From Actinomadura sp. KC345 (GTDB lineage: Bacteria; Actinomycetota; Actinomycetes; Streptosporangiales; Streptosporangiaceae), in contig NZ_SMKH01000002.1 in NCBI RefSeq assembly GCF_004348515.1, positions 1 through 64,000 of the forward strand: a stretch of DNA of 64,000 nt, written 5' to 3'. Below the pieces are notes generated by a model. It searched no databases, had not been told where the DNA came from, and saw nothing but the letters and a program-made list of their open reading frames with translations. Positions within the stretch are counted from its first letter, which is position 1; every line of letters begins with the position of its first letter. Position numbers and translations under genes: made by a program. Below are positions 58,143 to 64,000 of this stretch, in pieces.

Positions 58143-59489
58143 ATGCACAAGGACGATCTGATCCTCATCAGCGTCGACGACCACATCGCCGAGCCCGCCG
58201 ACATGTTCGACGCCCACGTCCCGGACCGGTACCGGGACCGCGCGCCGCGCGTCATCATCGAACCGGACGGCGTCCAGCAGTGGTACTACGGCGATCTCCG
58301 GGGCCGGAACATGGGGCTGAACGCGGTCGCCGGGAAGCCGCGCGAGATGTACAACATCGACGCCAGCAGCTACGACGAGATGCGTCCGGGCTGCTTCAAC
58401 GTCGACGAGCGGGTCAGGGACATGAACGCCGGCGGCCAGCTCGCTGGGCTGAACTTCCCGAACTGGACCGGGTTCTCCGGCCAGGTCCTCAACCAGGGCC
58501 CGGACCGCGAGACCAACCTGGTGATGATCAAGGCCTACAACGACTGGCACATCGACGAGTGGTGCGGCGCGTACCCCGGCCGGTTCATCCCCTGCGGGAT
58601 CCTTCCGCTGTTCGACGTCCAGGAGGCCGCCAAGGAGATCCGGCGCCTGGCGGCCAAGGGGTGCCACGCGGTGACGTTCTCGGAGAACCCCGAGGCGCTG
58701 AACATGCCCAGCATCCACACCAGGTACTGGTATCCGCTGTTCGAGGCGGCCAGCGAATGCAAGACCGTCCTGTGCACGCACATCGGGTCGTCCTCGCGGG
58801 CGCCGATGTTCTCCAGCGACGCCCCGGCGAGCGTGGCCATGACCGGGTCCTCGATCATGAGCGCGTACACGCTGCTCGAACTGATGTGGGCCGAGTTCTG
58901 GGGCGACTTCCCCGACCTGAGGTTCTCGCTGACCGAGGGCGACATCGGCTGGATCCCGTACTTCCTCTGGCGGGCCGAGCACGTGCAGAACCGGCACTCG
59001 GGCTGGACGAAGGCGACGTTCCCGCGCGGCTACGACGGCCCGTCCGACGTGTTCAGGAAGCACATCCACACGTGCTTCATCGCCGACAAGGTCGGCCCGA
59101 AGGTCCTCGACTGGTTCGACACCGACATGGTCTGCTGGGAGTCGGACTACCCGCACTCCGACAGCAACTGGCCGTTCGCGCCCGAGGACGTCATCGAGAC
59201 CCTCGGCCATCTCGACGACGCGCTGATCGACAAGATCACCCACGAGAACGCGATGGCGGCGTACTCCTTCGACCCGTTCGCGCACGTCCCGAAGGAGAAC
59301 GCCCGCGCCGGGCACCTGCGCTCCCAGGCGACGGACGTCGACGTCGTCACGCACGTGGGACGCGAGGCGAGCCAGCGCGACCTGGACGCGTGGGCGCGGA
59401 TGACGAGCTTCGCCACCGAGCACCCGGCGAAGGTCACCGCGAACGCCGACATCTCCGGGCGCGCCGAGAAGCTCGGCGAGAACCTCTGA
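58143..59489 (+). CDS. Amidohydrolase_2-family metal-dependent hydrolase/decarboxylase
   Basis: 448-residue TIM-barrel protein of the amidohydrolase 2 family (ACMSD/gamma-resorcylate decarboxylase relatives). N-terminal metal motif SVDDHIAEPADMF has D-x-H-like residues; CTHIGSSS supplies a strand-5 His and CWESDYPHSDSNWP the catalytic Asp with His. Family members hydrolyse cyclic esters or decarboxylate aromatic or heterocyclic acids. It follows the DUF35 gene by 30 bases with AAGGA before ATG 58143. The exact reaction is not predictable. Confidence 0.85.
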   Translation: MHKDDLILISVDDHIAEPADMFDAHVPDRYRDRAPRVIIEPDGVQQWYYGDLRGRNMGLNAVAGKPREMYNIDASSYDEMRPGCFNVDERVRDMNAGGQLAGLNFPNWTGFSGQVLNQGPDRETNLVMIKAYNDWHIDEWCGAYPGRFIPCGILPLFDVQEAAKEIRRLAAKGCHAVTFSENPEALNMPSIHTRYWYPLFEAASECKTVLCTHIGSSSRAPMFSSDAPASVAMTGSSIMSAYTLLELMWAEFWGDFPDLRFSLTEGDIGWIPYFLWRAEHVQNRHSGWTKATFPRGYDGPSDVFRKHIHTCFIADKVGPKVLDWFDTDMVCWESDYPHSDSNWPFAPEDVIETLGHLDDALIDKITHENAMAAYSFDPFAHVPKENARAGHLRSQATDVDVVTHVGREASQRDLDAWARMTSFATEHPAKVTANADISGRAEKLGENL

Positions 59490-59511
59490 GACCGCGGGGA
59501 GCAGGTTGACG

Positions 59512-59832
59512 ATGGGCATGAGCCTGTGCGTGCCGCCGCGGCCGGGTGAGCTCTGCGCCCCCATCCGGCTGCGGCTGCCCGGCGAGCACTCGACGCAGCA
59601 GCTGACGTCCCGGCACCGCGTGACCGGGATCGAGGCGGACGGCGGGACGGTCGTCGTCCGGGTGGAGATCACCGATCCGCAGACGTCCCGCCCGATCGAC
59701 GTCCGCTTCGACGTGGTCCCGCCGGGCGGGCGGCCGGCCGCGCGGTCCGTCCTGCTGGGCACGGCCGACCTGCCCACCGGCCCGGCCGAGGTGTACGGCA
59801 CCTACCTCGGCGTCGTCGCCGACGAGAACTAG
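59512..59832 (+). CDS. Small beta-rich protein of unknown function
   Basis: 106-residue cytosolic protein of alternating beta strands (HRVTGIEADGGTVVVRVEIT, then RPIDVRFDVVPPGG) and a Gly-rich end. No catalytic motif is evident. Last gene of the thiolase-DUF35-amidohydrolase operon, 22 bases after the amidohydrolase stop, so it may be a subunit or accessory of one of these enzymes. ATG 59512 follows GGGGAGCAGG; ATG 59518 is an alternative. Family not recognised. Confidence 0.6.
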   Translation: MGMSLCVPPRPGELCAPIRLRLPGEHSTQQLTSRHRVTGIEADGGTVVVRVEITDPQTSRPIDVRFDVVPPGGRPAARSVLLGTADLPTGPAEVYGTYLGVVADEN

Positions 59833-59869
59833 GGCCCGGGACCAGGGCCCGGAACCAGGGCCCGGAACC
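59831..59869. repeat. Three tandem 13-bp repeats
   Basis: AGGGCCCGGGACC, AGGGCCCGGAACC, AGGGCCCGGAACC in direct order immediately after the operon stop, between convergent genes. Self-complementary GGGCCC in each unit could give terminator-like hairpins. Confidence 0.75.
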
Positions 59870-59879
59870 GGGCCGGGGC

Positions 59880-60452
59880 TCAGCGGCCCGTCCAGAACGG
59901 GTCGCGGCCGATGAAGCCGAGGAGCCTGGTCTGGGTGTCCGCGCCGGCGGGCACCTCGACCCGAGGGCCGTACTGGCCGGAGGAGCGGATGACGTCCTCC
60001 ATCGCCTCCATCCCCGCGAGGAGTTCGGCGCAGAAGGCGGGGTCCAGCCGGTCGTCCTGGCCGGTGGCCCTGGACAGGTCCCAGGTGTGCATGAACACGT
60101 CGGCGGTGTAGAAGCGGTCGATCGCGGTCTCCAGCGGGAGGGTGCCGATGTGCGGGTTGGTGAACTTCCGGTCGGCGCTCTCCGGATCGTCCAGGACCGC
60201 CTGCACGCCGTCGCACTGGACCTGCCACGCGGCGACCGGGTCGTCCTCCACCGGCGGTCCGCCGGGCAATCGGACGTCTGCGCCGGACGACAGGAACCCG
60301 GGGAACCATTCGGTCAGGTGGCGCACGACGTCGCGGGCGGTCCAGCCGGCGACCGGGGACGGCGCGTCCCAGGACCGCGTGCCGCGGACCCGCTCCGTGA
60401 ACAGCCCGGCCACCTGCCGGTGCCGCTCGCCCGGATGGTCGGACAGAGTCAT
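59880..60452 (-). CDS. TIGR03086-type DinB/mycothiol-transferase-fold protein
   Basis: 190-residue four-helix protein of the TIGR03086/maleylpyruvate-isomerase-like group. W-x-A-R-D-V-V-RHL (WTARDVVRHLTEW) near 38-48 and FMHTWDLSRATG near 118-130 give the three-His metal site of the mycothiol-dependent DinB fold. Family members use mycothiol in detoxification or isomerisation; most are uncharacterised. ATG 60452. Two TCAACC-N4-GGTTGA operators lie upstream, and no regulator gene is adjacent. Confidence 0.83.
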   Translation of the reverse strand: MTLSDHPGERHRQVAGLFTERVRGTRSWDAPSPVAGWTARDVVRHLTEWFPGFLSSGADVRLPGGPPVEDDPVAAWQVQCDGVQAVLDDPESADRKFTNPHIGTLPLETAIDRFYTADVFMHTWDLSRATGQDDRLDPAFCAELLAGMEAMEDVIRSSGQYGPRVEVPAGADTQTRLLGFIGRDPFWTGR

Positions 60453-60466
60453 TCGATCAGCATCCT

Positions 60467-60530
60467 TTCAACCGTTTGGTTGAAGACGACCGTAGTCCGC
60501 GAGACCGCCAATCGTCAACCGAATGGTTGA
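60467..60530. promoter_or_regulatory. Two TCAACC-N4-GGTTGA operators
   Basis: TTCAACC-GTTT-GGTTGAA (60467-60484) and TCAACC-GAAT-GGTTGA (60515-60530) are perfect palindromes of the same type, 47 bp centre to centre, in front of the DinB-like gene. Twin identical operators suggest cooperative binding of a TetR- or ArsR-type repressor encoded elsewhere. Confidence 0.65.
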
Positions 60531-60553
60531 ACAAGCGGACACGACCCCCCACA

Positions 60554-60588
60554 CTTACATTTCCATCAGTACCCGGCAAAAATGTAGG
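60554..60588. promoter_or_regulatory. HxlR/MarR-like inverted repeat before imine-reductase-like gene
   Basis: CTTACATTT (60554-60562) and AAATGTAGG (60580-60588) form a 9-bp inverted repeat with one mismatch and a 17-base spacer in an AT-rich island, about 115 bases before ATG 60704. TAC-type half sites are common for HxlR regulators. Confidence 0.45.
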
Positions 60589-60703
60589 TACTTGAGAAAA
60601 GGTCTGTGCTCACCCCAGCATGAGACGGGCGCCGCGTTGAGCCACCACGGAATCGAAGGCGGCGCTCACCTTCTTCTCTCTTCTCTGCGACTGGAGTAAG
60701 CAC

Positions 60704-61594
60704 ATGCATGGAGACCGCCGCACGCCCGTGACCGTCATCGGGCTGGGCTCGATGGGAACGGCGCTGGCCGAGACCTTCGTCAGCGCCGGACATCCGACCG
60801 CGGTCTGGAACAGGACCGCCGCCAAAGCCGCGCCTCTCGTCGCCAAAGGCGCCCGCCACCTGCCGTCCATCGAGGACGCGGTGAACGCGAGCCCCCTGGT
60901 CATCACCTGCCTGACCACCTTCGAGGACACCCGGACGGCGTTGGAGCCCGCCGTCGCCTCGCTGCACGGACGGGCGCTCGTCACCCTCAACAGCGGCTCC
61001 CCGGCCGGCGCCCGCGAGACGGACGCCTGGGCCACCGGCCACGGCGCCCGCTTCCTCGCCGGGGCGGTCAAGAACGTGCCTTCGGCCGTGGGGGCGCCGG
61101 ACACCCTCCTCTACTACAGCGGCGACCGGACGGTCTTCGAGGAGTTCGCGTCGACGCTGAGGGTGCTGGGCGGCGACACCGTCCACCTGGGCGACGAGAC
61201 GGACCTCGCCGCCCTCTACGAGATGGCGGTGGGCGCCACACTGCTGCCCGCACTGGTCGGCTTCTTCCAGGGGGCGGCGGCCGTCCAGGCGCGAGGGCTG
61301 GAGGTGACCTCCATGGTCCGGTTCTCCGGCAAGTGGCTGGACATGATCAAGTCTCTGCTGCCCGTCTACGCCGAGGAGATCGACAGCGGCGACTACAGCG
61401 ACGCCGCCTCCTCGGTGAACCTCTTCCTCAGCGGAGCCGCCCACGACGCGGACCTCACCAGGGAGACGAACGTCGACACCGCATGGCTCACCCCCATGCA
61501 CGACCTGGTGAAGCGGGCGGCCGAGATGGGGTACGGCGAGCACAGCATCGCCGCTCTCACCGAGGTCCTCAGGAAGCCGGAACGAGCGGCATGA
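60704..61594 (+). CDS. Imine-reductase-like NADPH-dependent oxidoreductase
   Basis: 296-residue beta-hydroxyacid-dehydrogenase-superfamily enzyme closest in style to imine reductases. Rossmann motif VIGLGSMGTALAETFVSAGH, then TAVWNRT whose Arg favours NADPH; TLNSGSPAGAR is the substrate loop; the long helix YEMAVGATLLPALVGFFQGAA carries the catalytic-region residues, and a helical dimer domain follows. IREDs reduce cyclic imines or do reductive amination; 3-hydroxyisobutyrate dehydrogenase is the alternative, but its catalytic Lys motif (GNxGxGxxxK) is not seen. TGGAG lies eight bases before ATG 60704. Confidence 0.8.
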   Translation: MHGDRRTPVTVIGLGSMGTALAETFVSAGHPTAVWNRTAAKAAPLVAKGARHLPSIEDAVNASPLVITCLTTFEDTRTALEPAVASLHGRALVTLNSGSPAGARETDAWATGHGARFLAGAVKNVPSAVGAPDTLLYYSGDRTVFEEFASTLRVLGGDTVHLGDETDLAALYEMAVGATLLPALVGFFQGAAAVQARGLEVTSMVRFSGKWLDMIKSLLPVYAEEIDSGDYSDAASSVNLFLSGAAHDADLTRETNVDTAWLTPMHDLVKRAAEMGYGEHSIAALTEVLRKPERAA

Positions 61595-61784
61595 ACCCGG
61601 AACGGCCGGGCCCCCGGACAGCGGTCGGCGAGACGGCTGAGGCGGTAGGCCATCATGCGGTCGACCGGGGGAAGCGCTGAGACGGGGAGGCGCATGGCCG
61701 GATCGGGCCGGGGGCAGCGGAGAACTTCTGTCTCGCCGGTGAAGTCCAACAAGATCCAAAGCCTCCCGAGCCGCTGGAGTTCGC

Positions 61785-63089
61785 GTGTCCGATTCCGACC
61801 CCGACGGCTGGGCGCTTCGCCTCCGGACCGACCGCGGATGGCGGCTCGCGGCCGTGGCCGGAGCGGTCGCCCTCGCCCTCGGTGTCACGATCGCCGTGGC
61901 CGCGGGCCGCGACACCCGGTCCGGCGGGATCGCCGACGGGCCGCTGCGGCCGGCGCCCGCGATCGCCGACCCCGTGCCCGCAGGCCGGATCATCGAGAAG
62001 CTCCCCCGCAACTGCGGGGTGTCGGATGAGACCGCCCTCAGGCTCGCGCCCGGGGCCGACCGCGACGCCGAGGAAGGCGGCGTGTTCCGGCGCGGCGGCC
62101 CCGGAAGCTGCATGTGGTACTCGCTGGACGACGGGAAGGCCAAGTGCGACTGGTGCATGGGCGACTTCGCGAACGAGCGCGTCCTCGACGTCTCCATCAC
62201 CCTGGCGGAAGGCCGCAGCCAGTCGCCGATCACCGAGGCGATGGATCTGGTGGCCCGGTCCGAGCCGAACGAGGCCGCGCCCGAGGTCGTGGAGGGACTG
62301 GGCGAGGAGGCCACCGCCCGCTACTCGCCGGACGGCCGCACCGAAGGCGCGGTCGTGACCTTCCGGGAGGGCAACGCCGTCGCGACCATCGAGTACCGAG
62401 GGTGGGACGACGCGGGAGAGCGGCGCGAGACGATCCCGAAGAAGACCGCGATGGACGGGGCCCTCGCCGCGGCGGCGGAGGCGGCGAAGAGCCTCGGGGC
62501 CGCGGCGAGCCCCAAGCTGAGCACCGTGAAGCACCCGGTCACACGCCCGCTGGGCCGCGTTCCCAAGCCCTGCGACGCGGTTCCCGGTGACACCGTGGAC
62601 AAGGTCGCCCGCGACGCGTACCGGCGGCGGGGGAGCCCGACCCTGTTCTCCATGACGGTCCAACCGGGGATGTCCGGCGACTCCTGCATGTGGAGGGCCG
62701 AGACGTCCCGTTACGCGTACGAGGGGCGGTCGCGCACGCTCAAGGTCTCACTCGCGGTCGCGGAGGAACGCCTGCCGGGTATGGGCGTTCACACGGCCAC
62801 GCGCCAGTACCAGGGCCTCCACCGGAACCTGCGCGACGGGAAGGTGATCGGTGCCGACGACCTCACCGGTTTCACGCCGCTGGCCGGGCCCGGCGACCGG
62901 GCCTTCGCGGTCACCAAGACCGGGACGGGATCGAGCGGCGACATCGGGGTGGTGGTCTTCCGGAAACGCAACGTCCTGGTCGAGGTGGCCTACGAGGGTG
63001 CCGACGAAAGGACGAAGCTGCACGGAAGCTTGTTGATCGACAGCGCCTACACGGTCGCCGTCGCGGTCGAAAGGTCGTTGCGCCCATGA
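61785..63089 (+). CDS. Membrane-anchored DUF3558-like protein with two repeats
   Basis: 434-residue protein: short cytoplasmic N-terminus, one membrane helix (LAAVAGAVALALGVTIAVAAG), then two extracytoplasmic domains (about 65-225 and 260-434). Each has a proline-led Cys start (NCGVSDET, PCDAVPGD), a CxW motif (GSCMWYSL, DSCMWRAE), and a GLGEEA or GPGDRAF turn, the layout of DUF3558-type surface proteins. Cysteines likely pair within each domain. Function unknown. GTG 61785 has TGGAG six bases upstream. Translationally coupled to the following paralogue (ATGA overlap). Confidence 0.7.
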   Translation: MSDSDPDGWALRLRTDRGWRLAAVAGAVALALGVTIAVAAGRDTRSGGIADGPLRPAPAIADPVPAGRIIEKLPRNCGVSDETALRLAPGADRDAEEGGVFRRGGPGSCMWYSLDDGKAKCDWCMGDFANERVLDVSITLAEGRSQSPITEAMDLVARSEPNEAAPEVVEGLGEEATARYSPDGRTEGAVVTFREGNAVATIEYRGWDDAGERRETIPKKTAMDGALAAAAEAAKSLGAAASPKLSTVKHPVTRPLGRVPKPCDAVPGDTVDKVARDAYRRRGSPTLFSMTVQPGMSGDSCMWRAETSRYAYEGRSRTLKVSLAVAEERLPGMGVHTATRQYQGLHRNLRDGKVIGADDLTGFTPLAGPGDRAFAVTKTGTGSSGDIGVVVFRKRNVLVEVAYEGADERTKLHGSLLIDSAYTVAVAVERSLRP

Positions 63090-64000
63090 CCGGCCCCGAA
63101 CCGACGCGGCGTCCCGGTGGCGGCGACACCGACGCCGTCGTCGTCGCCTTCCTCGTCGCATTCGTGATCAGCATCGCCCTCGTGGTGGTGACGCCGGCGC
63201 CCGGAAGCCTCGACAGGCTGGCCGCCCCGCCCGCCGGACCCGACCGGGTTCCGGAGGGTCCGATCATCGAGGCGGTCCCGGAGGGCTGCGGGGTCTCGCC
63301 GGCCACCGTCGGCCGGCTGGTGGCCGAATCGCGGACGATGATGCGCGGCCCGGACGGGGAGTGCTCGTGGTCGTCCGGCGCCGACGGCGTATCGCGCCGC
63401 ATGCTGTCGGTCAACGTCATCCTGTCCGAGGGCACCGCCGCCGGCCCGATGACGGCTCAGGCCGCCGGGCGGGCGCCGGTCGCCGCGGCCATGAGGTCGT
63501 TCGGGCCGAGATGGTCCGACGTGACCACCCGGGCGGTGACGGGACTGGGCGACGAGGCGCTCGCGCAGTTCTCGCCGTCCACCGGCTCGACGGTCGTGAC
63601 GCGCGTCGGGAACGCGAAGGTCATCGTCAGGTACTCCGACGTCGGCCCGCCGATGCCGGAGGAGACCGCGCGTTCCGGCGCGTTCACCGCAGCGGCGGAG
63701 GTCGTCGGCCGGCTCGGCGTGCGCACGCCCTCCCGTCCCGCGATCGCGCCCGCCGCGCCCCGGTCGCCCGGCCGCGAGATCCCCGACCTGTGCGGGGCGG
63801 TGTCCGAACGGACCCTGCACCGCCTGGTGAAGGGCGAGGAGTACTCCAGCGGCCGTGAATCGGGCGAGGGGGAACTCGCCGTCAAAGGCGCCGACCGCCG
63901 CGGCTGCACCTGGATGTCCATGGAGCAGGTGCTCACGGTCTCGGCGGCGGTCGTGCCCGGCACGGAACTGTCCGACGGCACCCGGCTCGCCGTCCGCGAG
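63086..64000 (+). CDS. Second membrane-anchored DUF3558-like protein (partial, runs off window)
   Basis: At least 305 residues with no stop before the window end. ATG 63086 overlaps the previous stop. An N-terminal helix (AVVVAFLVAFVISIALVVVT) anchors an external domain with GCGVSPATV, GECSWSS and GLGDEALAQFSP, then a second unit starting LCGAVSERTL with GCTWMSME. It is therefore a paralogue of the preceding gene with the same two-domain plan. Tandem pairs of this kind probably act together outside the membrane; role unknown. Confidence 0.7.
   Translation, partial: MTGPEPTRRPGGGDTDAVVVAFLVAFVISIALVVVTPAPGSLDRLAAPPAGPDRVPEGPIIEAVPEGCGVSPATVGRLVAESRTMMRGPDGECSWSSGADGVSRRMLSVNVILSEGTAAGPMTAQAAGRAPVAAAMRSFGPRWSDVTTRAVTGLGDEALAQFSPSTGSTVVTRVGNAKVIVRYSDVGPPMPEETARSGAFTAAAEVVGRLGVRTPSRPAIAPAAPRSPGREIPDLCGAVSERTLHRLVKGEEYSSGRESGEGELAVKGADRRGCTWMSMEQVLTVSAAVVPGTELSDGTRLAVRE

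Overview
High-GC (roughly 70-75%), densely coding DNA with many GTG/TTG starts, 4-base ATGA/GTGA overlaps, mycothiol-type genes, a furA-katG pair, XRE/DUF397/ATPase modules and PASTA-less Ser/Thr kinases all point to the chromosome of a filamentous actinomycete, probably of the Thermomonosporaceae/Streptosporangiales kind (Actinomadura-like). That placement is an inference from gene content and style. I see no rRNA, tRNA, CRISPR array, integrase or transposase.

Layout. 0-4.5 kb: paaABCDE phenylacetyl-CoA epoxidase operon with a convergent PaaR-like TetR gene. 4.5-9.0 kb: a CYP124/125/142-like P450 divergent from a TetR gene and an acyl-CoA thioesterase, then an MFS exporter preceded by a probable leaderless leader peptide and attenuator hairpin. 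9.0-12.1 kb: extracellular copper operon (frameshifted membrane protein, Sco, PCu(A)C chaperone, Tat-exported DyP peroxidase) behind a BlaI/CopY-like palindrome. 12.2-15.5 kb: a MshC/CysS-like ligase and an NhaA-thioredoxin fusion. 15.6-22.3 kb: oxalate/formate-type MFS transporter with its 49-residue partner, furA-katG, a second Fur gene and a DHA2 exporter. 22.3-25.7 kb: sulfotransferase, secreted LVIVD-repeat protein, DUF305 lipoprotein. 25.9-33.5 kb: a 1842-residue single-chain acyl-CoA carboxylase, flavin reductase and two overlapping TetR paralogues. 33.7-39.8 kb: Ser/Thr kinase with beta-propeller, SRPBCC protein, XRE/DUF397/ATPase module, a dead FAD-dehydrogenase remnant, and a c-di-AMP (ydaO-type) riboswitch before an M15 peptidase. 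39.8-47.9 kb: a segment bounded by two inverted copies of a 77-bp palindromic element; it contains a NarL-type regulator whose histidine kinase is fused by deletion to the tail of an mmpL gene, an operon of solute-binding protein, creatininase-family and isochorismatase-family hydrolases, a second kinase and a flavoprotein dehydrogenase. 47.9-64 kb: VOC dioxygenase-like protein, gene fragments, an apparent catabolic island (MFS, tandem-fused CoA-transferase, PadR, acyl-CoA ligase, thiolase/DUF35 pair, amidohydrolase and two small unknowns), a DinB-like protein, an imine-reductase-like enzyme, and two membrane-anchored DUF3558-like proteins, the last running off the window end.

How the parts fit. 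Much of the window is catabolism of CoA-activated or aromatic acids (paa operon, P450/thioesterase, CoA-transferase/ligase/thiolase island), each set with its own TetR or PadR regulator. A second theme is redox and metal defence (KatG/FurA, DyP, Sco/PCu(A)C, thioredoxin-fused antiporter, mycothiol-type ligase). The 38-50 kb stretch is an eroding accessory region: at least five broken genes lie in and around the pair of long inverted repeats. The most unusual signals are that repeat pair, the leader-peptide attenuator at 7.4-7.5 kb, the operators shared between separate promoters, and the poorly characterised catabolic island at 49.5-59.8 kb.
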